In this document: piece by piece, positions 50,139 to 60,989 of the stretch
Layout: every line of letters starts with the position of its first letter
Position numbering within the stretch: position 1 is the first letter of the stretch
Assembly: GCF_001639105.2 (NCBI RefSeq)
Contig: NZ_CP015285.1
Span: 2,534,501-2,598,500 of the forward strand
Reading direction: 5' to 3'
DNA: 64,000 bases
Origin: Azospirillum humicireducens
GTDB lineage: Bacteria; Pseudomonadota; Alphaproteobacteria; Azospirillales; Azospirillaceae
Program-made: the position numbers and the translations under genes
Notes under the pieces: generated by a model
What the model was told of the DNA's origin: nothing
Database searches by the model: none
What the model saw: the letters and a program-made list of their open reading frames with translations, nothing else

Positions 50139-51182
50139 TCAGAACTGCAGCGGCGTCAGACCGATCGCCTGGGTGCGGGCGGCGTCGCGCAACGCCTTCG
50201 GTTCCGGGATCAGCCCCTTGTCGACCAGATAGCCATCCTCGCCCATCGCGCGTTCGGAGGTGTATTCGCCGATGAACTCGCGGATGCCCGGAATGACGCC
50301 GGCATGGGCGGTCTTGACGTAGATGTAGAGCGGACGCGCCAGCTCATATCTGCCGGCTGCCACCGTCTCCGCCGTCAGCTCCACACCGTCCATCGGCGCC
50401 GCGCGCAGCGTGTCGCGGTTCTGGTCGAGATAGCTGTAGCCGAAGACGCCGAAGGCGTTGGGGTTGGCGGTCAGCTTCTGGACGATCAGGTTGTCGTTCT
50501 CACCGGCCTCGACATAGGCGCCGTCCTCGCGGATCGTCATGCAGACCCGCTCGCGCGCCTTCTCGTCGGGAACCGCCTTGGCGACCTCGGCCACCTTCCT
50601 GCAGCCTTCCAGCATAGCCAGCTCGTTGAAGGTGTCGCGCGTTCCGGAGGTGGGGGGCGGGCCCAGCACCTCGATCGCGGCCTTGGGCAGCGACGGGTCG
50701 ATGTCAGACCACAGCTTGTACGGGTTGGCGACCATGGTGCCGTTCACCGGGACCTCCTTGGCCAACGCCCTCCACAGCACGACCGTCGACAGCGACACCG
50801 GAGCTGCCTTCTTGGACGAGGCGAGCGCGATTCCGTCGTAGCCGATCTTCAGCTCGGTGATCGTGGTGACGCCATTGGCGGCGCACTGGTCGACCTCGGA
50901 CTTCTTGATACGGCGCGATGCGTTGGCGATGTCGGGATGGGCCGGGCCGACGCCGGCGCAGAACAGCTTCAGCCCGCCGCCGGTGCCGGTCGACTCGATC
51001 ACCGGCGTCTTGAACCTGCCGGTCTTGCCGAAGGCCTCGGCCACAGCGGTGGTGAATGGGAAGACGGTGGAGGAGCCGACCGCGCGGATCTGGTCGCGCG
51101 ACTGCGCCGAAGCGGGGGTCGCCGCAAAGATCAGGGCCAGGGCAAAGGCGCTCGCGGCGATGACAGGCGTCCGGGTGGTCAC
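50139..51182 (-). CDS. pstS: Periplasmic phosphate-binding protein PstS
   Basis: The 347-residue product has a signal peptide (ending ATPASAQS) and binding-protein motifs VGSSTVFPFTT and ESTGTGGGLKLFC. It captures phosphate for PstCAB. GTG 51182 is chosen because AAGGAGG lies 7 bases upstream. A Pho box is located 84 bases upstream. Confidence 0.95.
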   Translation of the reverse strand: MTTRTPVIAASAFALALIFAATPASAQSRDQIRAVGSSTVFPFTTAVAEAFGKTGRFKTPVIESTGTGGGLKLFCAGVGPAHPDIANASRRIKKSEVDQCAANGVTTITELKIGYDGIALASSKKAAPVSLSTVVLWRALAKEVPVNGTMVANPYKLWSDIDPSLPKAAIEVLGPPPTSGTRDTFNELAMLEGCRKVAEVAKAVPDEKARERVCMTIREDGAYVEAGENDNLIVQKLTANPNAFGVFGYSYLDQNRDTLRAAPMDGVELTAETVAAGRYELARPLYIYVKTAHAGVIPGIREFIGEYTSERAMGEDGYLVDKGLIPEPKALRDAARTQAIGLTPLQF

Positions 51183-51265
51183 GGGTGCCCCTCCTTGAGG
51201 AAACGGAGACTGCTCCATCGGAATGGCGCGGACCATAGACCCGGAGGGCGACCAATTGATTGCGT

Positions 51266-51287
51266 TTTTATGACACTTTCATGACAC
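51266..51287 (-). promoter_or_regulatory. Pho box upstream of pstS
   Basis: On the pstS strand the sequence reads GTGTCAT-GAAA-GTGTCAT-AAAA: two TGTCAT repeats spaced 11 bp, the standard PhoB half-site pattern. It is placed to activate pstSCAB-phoB. Confidence 0.88.
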
Positions 51288-51314
51288 GGTCACAGAACAC
51301 CCCAGCTGTCTCAC

Positions 51315-51441
51315 CCCCCTCCAAATCCCCTCTCCCCCCGGAGAGAGGGTTAAGGGTGAGGGGGTCGCGCGGCGGGAGTTTTGGTCAATACACGCAGTGC
51401 TTCCCCCTCACCCCGACCCTCTCCCCGGTGGGGAGAGGGGG
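51315..51441. repeat. REP-like palindromes in and after the phoR 3' end
   Basis: Two C/G-rich hairpins: CCCCTCTCCCCCCGGAGAGAGGG and CCCTCTCCCCGGTGGGGAGAGGG, in inverted orientation. The second forms the last codons of phoR. Confidence 0.85.
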
Positions 51442-52948
51442 ACTGGGCCTCTCCCACCGCAGGCAGATAGACGGTGAAGGCGCTGCCGACCCCCACTTCG
51501 CTTTCGATGGTCAGGCGACCGCGGTGGCGGTTCAGGATATGCTTGACGATGGCAAGCCCCAGCCCGGTGCCCCCCATGGCGCGGGACCGCGCGGCATCGA
51601 CCCGGTAAAAACGCTCGGTCAGCCTGGGCAGATGGGTGCGGGCGATGCCGTCGCCACGGTCGCGCACCGAAACCGACACCATCGCCGTGCCGCTGCGCAC
51701 CACACGCTTGTCCTTCGCAGCGGCAGCGGCGGGCGTGGGCAGCCCGGCGAATCCCACGGCCGCACCGTCGGCCAGCGCCACGGTGACGGTCACGTCCGTG
51801 TCCTCGCGCGTGTATTTGATCGCGTTGCTGACCAGATTCTGGAAGACCTGGGTCAGCTGGTCCTCGTCGCCGACGACATAGGGCAGGCTCTCCGGCGTCT
51901 CCAGCCGCAGGCGGATGCGGCGTTGGGCCGCCTTCAACTCCAGGGCGGCGATGACGTTCTCCAACTCCTCCACCACATCGACCCGGCCGTTCGGCGGCAT
52001 ATGCTCGTCAAGTTCGATGCGCGACAGCGACAGCAGGTCGTTGACCAGACGGGTCATGCGGCTGGCCTGATCGTGCATGATCGACAGGAAGCGGTCCTGC
52101 GCCTCCGGATCGTCGCGCGCCGGGCCGCGCAGCGTCTCGATGAAACCCAGCAGCGAGGACAGCGGCGTGCGCAACTCGTGGCTGGCATTGGCGATGAAGT
52201 CGGCGCGCATCTGCTCCGAGCGGCGCGCCGCGGTGACGTCATGCAGGGTCAGGATCGCCATGCGGGCGACGGTGGGCGGACGCGGTGCCGGATCCTCCTC
52301 GATCTCGCCGTCCAGCAGCGAGGGATCGGGTTCCGGCACCAGCCGCTGGAAGGGCTTGACCTGCGCCTCGAAGCTGCGCTCCACCGGCACCGGCAGCGTG
52401 AATTCGATGATGCGGGACGCACCGCCGCGCAGGACCGAGTCCACGGCCTCCAGCACCGCCGGCGTGCGCAGGGAGGAAGCGAGATCGCGGTCCACCACCT
52501 TGTCGCCGAACAGCTCCCGCGCGGTCTGGTTGGCGCGCACCACCTGCCGTTCGGCATCCATCAGCAGCAGCGGGGCGGGCAGGGCGTCGATCACCGCCTC
52601 GTCCGCGTCCAGCTGCATCCGCACGCTTTCCGCCCGGCGCAGTCCGACCCGGTGCAGACGGCCGATGGTCGCGGTCAGCGCTTTCAGGGCGGGCGGCGTG
52701 CCGGCCGGGGCCATGGGTTCGTCGGTCTCGGCCAGCCGGGCGGCATAGTCGGTCATCGCATCGGCATCGCGCCGGTAGATGCGCAGGATCAGCACCGCAC
52801 CCGTCAGCGCCAGCACAGCCGCGACCAGCGCCAGTCCGCCATGCAGCGCCCCGGCATGGACCACCCAGGCCAGCACGCCCAGCAGGGGCACCAGCATCAT
52901 CAGGATCGCGGTCAGCAGCGGAGTGGGCGGCGACGCCTTCAGGCGCAT
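51350..52948 (-). CDS. phoR: Phosphate sensor histidine kinase PhoR
   Basis: The 532-residue kinase has two N-terminal membrane helices (residues 10-58), a PAS-like domain around 120-245, the phospho-acceptor box ANASHELRTPLSSLLGF, and ATPase boxes QNLVSNAIKY, VRDRGDGIA and GGTGLGLAIVKH. It phosphorylates PhoB. About 30 C-terminal residues (from QSPSPHRGEGRGEG) are encoded by a REP element and are probably not part of the original protein. Confidence 0.92.
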   Translation of the reverse strand: MRLKASPPTPLLTAILMMLVPLLGVLAWVVHAGALHGGLALVAAVLALTGAVLILRIYRRDADAMTDYAARLAETDEPMAPAGTPPALKALTATIGRLHRVGLRRAESVRMQLDADEAVIDALPAPLLLMDAERQVVRANQTARELFGDKVVDRDLASSLRTPAVLEAVDSVLRGGASRIIEFTLPVPVERSFEAQVKPFQRLVPEPDPSLLDGEIEEDPAPRPPTVARMAILTLHDVTAARRSEQMRADFIANASHELRTPLSSLLGFIETLRGPARDDPEAQDRFLSIMHDQASRMTRLVNDLLSLSRIELDEHMPPNGRVDVVEELENVIAALELKAAQRRIRLRLETPESLPYVVGDEDQLTQVFQNLVSNAIKYTREDTDVTVTVALADGAAVGFAGLPTPAAAAAKDKRVVRSGTAMVSVSVRDRGDGIARTHLPRLTERFYRVDAARSRAMGGTGLGLAIVKHILNRHRGRLTIESEVGVGSAFTVYLPAVGEAQSPSPHRGEGRGEGEALRVLTKTPAARPPHP

Positions 52949-53101
52949 GGGAACGGCACCGGATCAGGGGGTGGATAGGCAGACATCGTGACGATCAGCC
53001 CTTCTACACCATCGTCGCCGATGCCGCGCGGCGGTCATAAAAGATTCATGGCCGCAACCGTGGGGTCCCTCCTTGACTCCAATATAATAGATGGTAATTC
53101 T

Positions 53102-53713
53102 ATGATCATGGATAAATCGAAATCGGACATCGACAGCCGGCTCGCCGCACGCCTGCGCGCCTTGCGGGCGGACCGTGGCTTGACCCTCGACGGACTGGCC
53201 GAACGGTCGGGCGTGAGCCGTTCCATGATCTCGCTGGTGGAGAGGGGGGAGAGCAGCCCGACCGCCTCCGTCCTCGACCGGCTCGCCGCCGGTCTTGGCG
53301 TTACATTGGCCGCATTGTTCGCAGAAGCCGAGCGGGAGGATGCCAGCCCGGTCGCCCGCCGCGCCGATCAGGTCGCCTGGACGGACCCCGCCACCGGCTA
53401 CCGCCGCCGTAACCTCTCGCCACCGGGCTACCCGTCCCCCATCGAACTGGTGGCGGTGGAGCTGCCTCCGGGCGTCCGCGTGTCCTACGACAGCGGGAAC
53501 CGCGCCGCGACGGTGGAGCAACAGGTCCATCTTCTGGACGGCACCATCGACCTGACGGTGGGGGAGGAAACGCACCGGCTGTCCACCGGCGACTGCCTCG
53601 CGATGCGGCTCGACCGGCCGACCGGCTTCCACAACCCGACCGACCGGACGGCCCGCTACATCGTGGCGCTGACCACCGATGGGCGCCCAGCCTTAAACGC
53701 CGTTAAACGCTGA
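53102..53713 (+). CDS. XRE-family regulator with C-terminal cupin
   Basis: The 203-residue product has an N-terminal helix-turn-helix (RADRGLTLDGLAERSGVSRSM) and a C-terminal cupin domain (VEQQVHLLDGTIDLTVGEE), the layout of small-molecule-responsive regulators. It probably controls the neighbouring GNAT gene, 11 bases downstream. ATG 53102 and ATG 53108 are both possible. A TATAAT at 53083-53088 suggests a short 5' leader. Confidence 0.85.
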   Translation: MIMDKSKSDIDSRLAARLRALRADRGLTLDGLAERSGVSRSMISLVERGESSPTASVLDRLAAGLGVTLAALFAEAEREDASPVARRADQVAWTDPATGYRRRNLSPPGYPSPIELVAVELPPGVRVSYDSGNRAATVEQQVHLLDGTIDLTVGEETHRLSTGDCLAMRLDRPTGFHNPTDRTARYIVALTTDGRPALNAVKR

Positions 53714-53724
53714 AGGAGCTTGCC

Positions 53725-54276
53725 ATGGACGATGCCTGCCTGGACTCCCGCCGACAGAATGGGGATAGCGGCGCGGCCCCCGTGACCGTGCGCGTGCTGA
53801 CGGTCGCCGAGGCTCAGGCCGCCGTGCTCCTGGACTGCGTGGCGGGCGGTGCCTCCGTCAGCTTCATGGCTCCGCTCGACCGCAGGACCGCCGATGACTT
53901 CTGGCGAAAGGTAGCAGCGGGCGTGGAGCAGGGGGAGCGCATCCTGCTGGTGGCGGAGGACGGGGAGGGCATACTGGGCACCGTCCAACTGGTGATTGGC
54001 CAGCCACCGAACCAGCCGCACCGCGCCGACCTGTCCAAGATGCTGGTCCACCGCCGCGCCCGCCGCCGTGGCATCGGCGCCGCCCTGATCCAGGCCGCCG
54101 AGGATGCCGCCCGCGCCGCCGGCAAGTGCCTGCTGGTGCTGGACACCGCCTCTCCCGATGCCGAACGCGTCTACACGCGCGCCGGCTGGGTAAAGGTCGG
54201 CGTCATCCCCAACTATGCCCTGTGGCCGGAGGGCGGCTTCTGCAACACCACGTATTTCTACAAGGAACTTGGGTAA
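53725..54276 (+). CDS. GNAT family N-acetyltransferase
   Basis: The 183-residue acetyltransferase has the acetyl-CoA loop KMLVHRRARRRGIGAALIQAAED and the later DAERVYTRAGW. AAGGAG precedes ATG 53725. The substrate is unknown. It is likely co-transcribed with the XRE/cupin gene, 11 bases away. Confidence 0.87.
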   Translation: MDDACLDSRRQNGDSGAAPVTVRVLTVAEAQAAVLLDCVAGGASVSFMAPLDRRTADDFWRKVAAGVEQGERILLVAEDGEGILGTVQLVIGQPPNQPHRADLSKMLVHRRARRRGIGAALIQAAEDAARAAGKCLLVLDTASPDAERVYTRAGWVKVGVIPNYALWPEGGFCNTTYFYKELG

Positions 54277-54348
54277 CGGAATAAGCGCCTTCTTTCCCGT
54301 TGGGAAGAAGGGGTTGGGCCCAGCCGAAACCAGTCCGGCATATGCGTT

Positions 54349-54385
54349 CCCCCTCACCCCACCCCTCTCCCCAGGGGGAGAGGGG
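54349..54385. repeat. REP-like palindrome downstream of maeB
   Basis: CCCCTCACCCCACCCCTCTCCCC is followed by AGGGGGAGAGGGG, matching the type seen at 51315-51441. It lies between the convergent GNAT and maeB genes. Confidence 0.8.
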
Positions 54386-54408
54386 ATATCTGGAAGGAAC
54401 GTCTCAAC

Positions 54409-56673
54409 TCACCAGGGCAGCGAGTCATGCGCCGCCAGGGCCGCGGCGGTGACGATGTCGTTGACCGAAGCACCCATGCTGACGATCTGCGCCGGCTTGT
54501 CCAAACCGATCAGCAGCGGGCCGATCATCTGGCCGCCGGCCATCTTGTTCAGCAGCTTGGCCGAGATGTTGGCCGAATGCAGGCCGGGCATGATCAGCAC
54601 GTTGGCCGGTCCGGACAGCCGGCAGAACGGGTAGACCCGCTTCATCAGCTGGTAATCCAGCGCCACGTCGGCCGACATCTCGCCGTCATACTCGAAATCG
54701 ACCCGGCGGCTGTCGAGGATCGACAGGGCTTCCCGCAGCGGATCGGTGTTCGGGTGCGGCGTCTGGCCGAAGTTGGAGAAGGACAGCATCGCGATCCGCG
54801 GCTCGTGCCCCATCTGCCGCGCCTTGGCCGCGGCACCGACTGCGATATCGGCCAGCGTCTTGCCGTCGGGACGGACATGGACGGTGGTGTCGGCGATGAA
54901 GACGGTGCGGTTGCGGGTGATCGAGAGATGCAGGCCGAACACCGGCTCGCTCGCCTTGGGATCGATGACGCGGCGGATTTCCTCATAGGCGACGCCGAAG
55001 CTGCGGGTCAGGCCGGTCACCATGGCGTGGGCATCGCCCTGCGCCACCATGCAGGCGGCGAAGACGTTGCGGTCCTGGTTGACCATCCGCTGGCAGTCGC
55101 GCAGCAGGGCGCCCTTGCGCTGCAGGCGGCGATAGAGATGGTCGGCATAGCGCCGGTTGGCGTCCGACAGGCGGGCGTTGTGGATCTCGAACTGGACATG
55201 GCCCTGGCCCATCGCCGCCAGCTGCTCCTTGATCACCTCCTCGCGGCCGATGAGCACCGGCGTGCCATAGCCGTGGGCGCGGAAGGCCATGGCGGCACGG
55301 ATCGTCCGTTCCTCCTCGCCCTCGGCGAAGACGACGCGGCGCGGGTTGGTCCGCACCTTCTCCAGGATCAGCTCCAGGCTGTCGGCCGTCGGATCCAGGC
55401 GGGTGCGCAGGGCATGCTTGTAGCTGCTCAGGTCGAGGATCGGCTTGCGCGCCACCCCGCTTTCCATCGCCGCCTGGGCGACGGCGGCCGGAACGGTGAC
55501 GATCAGGCGCGGATCGAAGGGCACCGGGATGATGTAGTCCGGACCATAGCGCAGCCGGCGCCCGGAATAGGCGGCATCGACCTCGTCCGGCACATCCTCG
55601 CGCGCCAGCGCCGCCAGCGCCTTGGCAGCGGCGACCTTCATCGCCTCGTTGATGGTGGTGGCGCGGACATCCAGCGCACCGCGGAACAGATAGGGGAAGC
55701 CCAGGACATTGTTGACCTGGTTCGGGTAGTCGGAGCGGCCGGTCGCCACGATGGCGTCGGTACGCACCGCCTTGACTTCTTCCGGGGTGATTTCCGGATC
55801 GGGGTTGGCCAGTGCGAAGATGATCGGCCTGGCCGCCATCGACTTCACCATCTCCGGCGTCATGGCGCCCTTGGCCGACAGGCCGACGAACACGTCGGAG
55901 CCAGCGACCGCCTCTTCCAGCGTGCGCTTGTCGGTGTCGACGGCGAAGGACGACTTCCACTGGTTCATGCCGTTGGTGCGGCCGCGATAGACCACGCCCT
56001 TGGTGTCGCACAGGATGATGTTTTCACGTGAAACACCCATCGTGCAGAACAGCTCGGCGCAGGCGATGCCCGCCGCGCCGGCACCGTTCACCACCATCTT
56101 GACGTCTTCGATCCGGCGGCCGGTGATGTCGCAGGCGTTGATCAGGCCGGCGGCGGCGATGATCGCGGTGCCGTGCTGGTCATCATGGAAGACCGGAATG
56201 TCCAGCAGCTCGCGCAGCCGCTCCTCGATGATGAAGCAGTCGGGCGCCTTGATGTCCTCCAGGTTGATGCCGCCGAAGCTTGGGCCGAGGAAGCGCACGC
56301 AGTTGACGAACTCGTCCACGTCGCGGGTGTCGACCTCAAGGTCGATGCCGTCGACGTCGGCGAAGCGCTTGAACAGCACCGCCTTGCCTTCCATCACCGG
56401 CTTGCCGGCAAGCGCGCCCAGGTCGCCCAGGCCGAGCACCGCCGTGCCGTTGGAGATGATGGCAACGATGTTGCCCTTGGCCGTGTAGTCGTAGGCGAGG
56501 GACGGATCCTCGGCAATGCGCAGGCAGGGAACCGCCACGCCGGGCGAATAGGCGAGAGCAAGATCGCGCTGGGTGGTCAGCGGCTTGGTCGGGGTGATTT
56601 CCAGCTTGCCGGGCCGGCCGCTGGAATGCAGCAGCAGGGCCTCTTCGTCGGTGACGCGCTTGGTGTCGGACAT
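54409..56673 (-). CDS. maeB: NADP-dependent malic enzyme with phosphotransacetylase-like domain
   Basis: Converts malate to pyruvate and CO2 with NADP. The 754-residue hybrid has an N-terminal malic enzyme domain (LAYSPGVAVPC, then GTAIIAAAGLINA and a dinucleotide fold VVNGAGAAGIACAEL) and a C-terminal phosphotransacetylase-like domain (from about residue 430), usually catalytically silent but regulatory. ATG 56673 is chosen. The gene contains a parS-like sequence. Confidence 0.94.
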   Translation of the reverse strand: MSDTKRVTDEEALLLHSSGRPGKLEITPTKPLTTQRDLALAYSPGVAVPCLRIAEDPSLAYDYTAKGNIVAIISNGTAVLGLGDLGALAGKPVMEGKAVLFKRFADVDGIDLEVDTRDVDEFVNCVRFLGPSFGGINLEDIKAPDCFIIEERLRELLDIPVFHDDQHGTAIIAAAGLINACDITGRRIEDVKMVVNGAGAAGIACAELFCTMGVSRENIILCDTKGVVYRGRTNGMNQWKSSFAVDTDKRTLEEAVAGSDVFVGLSAKGAMTPEMVKSMAARPIIFALANPDPEITPEEVKAVRTDAIVATGRSDYPNQVNNVLGFPYLFRGALDVRATTINEAMKVAAAKALAALAREDVPDEVDAAYSGRRLRYGPDYIIPVPFDPRLIVTVPAAVAQAAMESGVARKPILDLSSYKHALRTRLDPTADSLELILEKVRTNPRRVVFAEGEEERTIRAAMAFRAHGYGTPVLIGREEVIKEQLAAMGQGHVQFEIHNARLSDANRRYADHLYRRLQRKGALLRDCQRMVNQDRNVFAACMVAQGDAHAMVTGLTRSFGVAYEEIRRVIDPKASEPVFGLHLSITRNRTVFIADTTVHVRPDGKTLADIAVGAAAKARQMGHEPRIAMLSFSNFGQTPHPNTDPLREALSILDSRRVDFEYDGEMSADVALDYQLMKRVYPFCRLSGPANVLIMPGLHSANISAKLLNKMAGGQMIGPLLIGLDKPAQIVSMGASVNDIVTAAALAAHDSLPW
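56020..56035. other. parS-like site inside maeB
   Basis: GTTTTCACGTGAAACA matches the parS consensus TGTTTCACGTGAAACA at 14 of 16 positions, including the full central TTTCACGTGAAA. Confidence 0.55.
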
Positions 56674-57003
56674 GGATGTCGTGTTCCTCAACGGAGTGTG
56701 CAGCCCGTCGGTCGTCGTTGATGCCATTTTGTGCGGTGCGCTGCCGACGGTGGGGCAGCGATGGTATACGCCGAACGCGCAGCTCGCCAAGCCTCGATCG
56801 GTGCCATTTTGTACGAATCATGCATTTTCCTGCGGGTTGACGACATATCCAGCTTGTTCGTCATCTCATCCAATTCCGTTTTGCCCGGAAGCCGGCGCTT
56901 CTTGCGTGTCGGCCGGACCGGCATGCGGGACGCCATGCTGGACGGGAACGGACGGAGCCGTTAGCTTGCCGCCCGATTGCAAACGACCTTCGGAATGATG
57001 CCC
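56674..57003. other. 330-bp divergent region between maeB and rph
   Basis: No gene. TGCCATTTTGT occurs twice, at 56722-56732 and 56802-56812, exactly 80 bp apart in the same orientation; it is a candidate regulatory element for maeB. A TTGACG at about 56837 is a possible promoter element for the rightward rph operon. Confidence 0.5.
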
Positions 57004-57723
<720 letters not shown>

Positions 57724-57744
57724 GGCCGTATCAGCCGGAGATTC

Positions 57745-58350
57745 ATGACCATGTCCGCTCCCCGCCGCTTCACCGGCGACACTCTCGTCATCGCCAGCCA
57801 CAACAAGGGCAAGGTGCGCGAGATCGCCGACCTGCTCGGCCCCTATGTCGCCACCTTCACCGCGGCCGGGGAGCTGGGCCTGCCCGAACCGGAAGAGACC
57901 GGCACGACCTTCATCGCCAATGCGGAGCTGAAGGCGAAGGCCGCGGCCGCCGCCGGCCATGTCGCGCTCGCCGACGACAGCGGGCTGGTGGTGCCGGCGC
58001 TGAATGGCGATCCCGGCATCTACTCCGCCCGCTGGGCCGGGCCGGCCAAGGACTTCGCCATGGCGATGCGGAAGGTGGAGGACGGTCTTGCCGGCAAGGC
58101 CGACCGCAGCGCCTACTTCGTCTGCGCCCTGTCGCTGGCCTGGCCAGACGGCCATGTCGAGACGGTGGAGGGCCGCTGCCACGGCACGCTGGTGTGGCCG
58201 CCGCGGGGACCGCATGGCTTCGGCTATGACCCGATGTTCCTGCCGGACGCCCACGAACTGACCTTCGGCGAGATGGATCCGGCCAGGAAGCATGAGATGA
58301 GCCACCGCGCCGATGCCTTCCGCCAACTGGTGGAGCGGTGTTTCCGGTGA
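57745..58350 (+). CDS. rdgB: RdgB/HAM1 non-canonical purine NTP pyrophosphatase
   Basis: The 201-residue enzyme removes ITP, dITP and [36 protein letters not shown] and the C-terminal FGYDPMF and SHRADAF are all conserved. Its stop overlaps the hemW start as GTGA. Confidence 0.96.
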   Translation: MTMSAPRRFTGDTLVIASHNKGKVREIADLLGPYVATFTAAGELGLPEPEETGTTFIANAELKAKAAAAAGHVALADDSGLVVPALNGDPGIYSARWAGPAKDFAMAMRKVEDGLAGKADRSAYFVCALSLAWPDGHVETVEGRCHGTLVWPPRGPHGFGYDPMFLPDAHELTFGEMDPARKHEMSHRADAFRQLVERCFR

Positions 58351-59522
58351 GTGGTTTTGAGCCTGGTTATGATGGACCCGGCTTCGCGGTCTACGTCCAT
58401 TGGCCCTTCTGCAAATCGAAGTGCCCCTATTGCGATTTCAACAGCCATGTCCGCGAGCGCGTCGACCACGACCGCTGGCGGGCCGGGCTGCTGCGCGAGC
58501 TGGATCATTACGCCGACCTGACAGCCGGACGCACCGTCACCTCCATCTTTTTCGGCGGCGGCACCCCCTCGCTGATGGAGCCCTCCACCGTCGGCGCCAT
58601 CATCGACCGTGTCGGGCAACGCTGGCGGGTTGCCGACAGATTGGAGGTGACGCTGGAGGCCAACCCGACCTCCGTCGAGGCCGACAAGTTCCGCGCCTTC
58701 CGCAGCGCAGGGATCAACCGCGTTTCGCTGGGCATCCAGGCGCTGGACGACGCCAGTTTGAAGTTCCTCGGCCGCCAGCACAATGCGGCTGAGGCGGCCG
58801 ACGCCATCGAACTGGCGGCGAAGACCTTCGACCGCTTCTCCTTCGACTTGATCTATGCGCGTCCCGGCCAGACGGTGGCGGCTTGGCAGGCAGAGCTGAC
58901 GCGAGCCCTGGATTACGCCGTCGGCCATCTTTCGGTCTACCAATTGACGATCGAGGAAGGGACGGCCTTCTACCCACTGCATGCCCGCGGCGATCTCGTG
59001 TTGCCCGACGACGATCTCGCCGGCGACCTCTATGAGGCGACGCAGAGCCAACTGGCGGCGGCGGGATTGCCGGCCTACGAGATTTCCAACCACGCGCGGC
59101 CGGGCGAGGAAAGCCGTCACAACCTGACCTATTGGCGCTATGGCGACTATGTCGGCATCGGTCCCGGAGCCCATGGCCGGCTGACCATGGACGGCGGAAA
59201 GTTCGCGACCCGCGCCCACCGCGCGCCTGAAATCTGGCTGGAGCGGGTGGAACGCGACGGCCATGGCGCCGCCTCGCCCGATCCCATCGACCGCAACGCC
59301 CGCGGGACCGAATTGCTGATGATGGGGCTGCGCCTGCGCGAAGGGGTACGGCTTGCCCGGCTGGTGGAGGAAACCGGGCGGACGCTGGATGATTTCGTCG
59401 ATGCGGCGGCGCTGACCCGCCTGATCAATGGTGGTTTCCTGACCCGAGACGCAGAGCGGCTGTCTGCGACATCGGAGGGGCGACTGCGACTGAACGCGGT
59501 GCTCAGCGCAATTCTGGCGTAA
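58347..59522 (+). CDS. hemW: Radical SAM protein HemW
   Basis: The 391-residue product has the radical SAM cluster motif CKSKCPYC within [20 protein letters not shown], then [10 protein letters not shown] and SLGIQALDD. HemW proteins bind haem and act as haem chaperones rather than coproporphyrinogen oxidases. GTG 58347 overlaps the rdgB stop as GTGA; GTG 58338 is an alternative. Confidence 0.9.
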   Translation: MSGFEPGYDGPGFAVYVHWPFCKSKCPYCDFNSHVRERVDHDRWRAGLLRELDHYADLTAGRTVTSIFFGGGTPSLMEPSTVGAIIDRVGQRWRVADRLEVTLEANPTSVEADKFRAFRSAGINRVSLGIQALDDASLKFLGRQHNAAEAADAIELAAKTFDRFSFDLIYARPGQTVAAWQAELTRALDYAVGHLSVYQLTIEEGTAFYPLHARGDLVLPDDDLAGDLYEATQSQLAAAGLPAYEISNHARPGEESRHNLTYWRYGDYVGIGPGAHGRLTMDGGKFATRAHRAPEIWLERVERDGHGAASPDPIDRNARGTELLMMGLRLREGVRLARLVEETGRTLDDFVDAAALTRLINGGFLTRDAERLSATSEGRLRLNAVLSAILA

Positions 59523-59555
59523 GATTGCTTGTCTTCAATGGGGAAAGGGCAGGGG

Positions 59556-60050
59556 ATGCTCATCAGCCTGATCGTCGCCGCCGCCATGAACGACGTGATC
59601 GGCCGTGATGGCCGGTTGCCCTGGCATCTTCCGGGCGACCTGCGCCGGTTCAAGCAGCTGACGCTGGGCAAGCCGGTGTTGATGGGCCGCAAGACCTGGG
59701 AGTCGCTGCCTCTACGTCCGCTTCCCGGCCGCGACAACCTCGTCATCAGCCGTCAGGCCGCTGTTGGAGAGCATGACGGCGCCCGCTGGTTCTCCGGGTT
59801 GGGAACCGCCATTGCCTGGGCACAGGAATCCGGCGCCGCTGAACTGTGCGTCATCGGCGGCGCCGGGCTGTTCCGCGAGACCCTGGCCATCGCCGATTGC
59901 CTGCATCTGACCCGTATCGAGAGTGCGATAGAGGGCGACACGTTGATGCCCCCCATCGGCGCGGAATGGGTTGAAGTCTGGTCGAGCGCACCGATGGAAG
60001 AGAACGGGTTGTTCTACCGCTACATCGACCTGGAGAAGGCGCGGGGATAG
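59556..60050 (+). CDS. folA: Dihydrofolate reductase
   Basis: Reduces dihydrofolate with NADPH. The 164-residue product has MNDVIGRDGRLPWHLPGDLR with the catalytic acidic residue, VLMGRKTWESLP, and LCVIGGAGLF. No thymidylate synthase gene is adjacent. It converges with parB, 27 bases apart. Confidence 0.95.
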   Translation: MLISLIVAAAMNDVIGRDGRLPWHLPGDLRRFKQLTLGKPVLMGRKTWESLPLRPLPGRDNLVISRQAAVGEHDGARWFSGLGTAIAWAQESGAAELCVIGGAGLFRETLAIADCLHLTRIESAIEGDTLMPPIGAEWVEVWSSAPMEENGLFYRYIDLEKARG

Positions 60051-60077
60051 GGGAGTGACGGGCTCCCCCGAAGCCGT

Positions 60078-60989
60078 CTACTCCTCTCCGCCCAGACGGT
60101 GCAGCACGTCATCCAGCTGGTCGAGCGTCTGGTAGTGGATGGTGATCGTCCCGCGCTGCCCCTGCGGGTTGATCGCGACCTTCAACCCGATGCGGGCGGA
60201 GATTTCCTCCTCCAGATTGATCAGGTCGACATCCTTCATCGCAGGGGCGGATCCGGCACCGCCAGCGGCGGCCTTGCCCTTCTTCGCCTTGGGCTGGTCG
60301 CCGCGCATCAGGTCTTCGGTCTGGCGCACATTCAGGCCGCGCGTCACCACCTCACGGGCGACGGCGGCCGGATCCGGGGCGGTCAGCAGGGCGCGGGCAT
60401 GGCCGGCGGTCAGGGCGCCGTCCTGCACCATCGACTTGACCGGCTCCGGCAGGGCCAGCAGACGCATCATGTTGGCGACATGGCTGCGGCTCTTGCCGAC
60501 GGCGCGGGCCAGATCCTCCTGCGTGTGCTCGAACTCCTCCATCAGGCGGCGGTAGCCTTCCGCCTCTTCCAGAGGGGTCAGATCCTGGCGCTGGATGTTC
60601 TCGATCAGCGCGATTTCCAGCGCCTCGCGGTCGCTGAGATCGCGGATGATGACCGGAACCTCGTGCAGGCCGGCGATCTGCGCCGCGCGCCAGCGGCGCT
60701 CGCCGGCGATCAGTTCGTAAGAGTTCGCATCCTCGCCGTCGCGGCGGACCAGCAGCGGCTGGAGAATGCCCTTGTCGCGGATCGATTCGACGAGGCCCTG
60801 GATCGCCTCGTCGTCGAACTTCCGTCGCGGCTGGTACTTGCCGGGATGGACGAATTCGATCGGCACCTGCTTGGACTGCCGCACCTTGTCGAGCGCCGAA
60901 TAATCCTCGGTCGCCTCGCCGAACAGAGCGGACAGGCCACGGCCCAGACTGGCGCGGCGGGCGCCGCCTTGTTTGGTGTCGTCGATCAT
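60078..60989 (-). CDS. parB: Chromosome partitioning protein ParB
   Basis: Binds parS and spreads to segregate chromosomes. The 303-residue product has the N-terminal CTPase/nuclease-like domain ([18 protein letters not shown]), the parS-binding helix-turn-helix ([21 protein letters not shown]), and a C-terminal dimer domain. It overlaps parA by 4 bases. Confidence 0.96.
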   Translation of the reverse strand: MIDDTKQGGARRASLGRGLSALFGEATEDYSALDKVRQSKQVPIEFVHPGKYQPRRKFDDEAIQGLVESIRDKGILQPLLVRRDGEDANSYELIAGERRWRAAQIAGLHEVPVIIRDLSDREALEIALIENIQRQDLTPLEEAEGYRRLMEEFEHTQEDLARAVGKSRSHVANMMRLLALPEPVKSMVQDGALTAGHARALLTAPDPAAVAREVVTRGLNVRQTEDLMRGDQPKAKKGKAAAGGAGSAPAMKDVDLINLEEEISARIGLKVAINPQGQRGTITIHYQTLDQLDDVLHRLGGEE

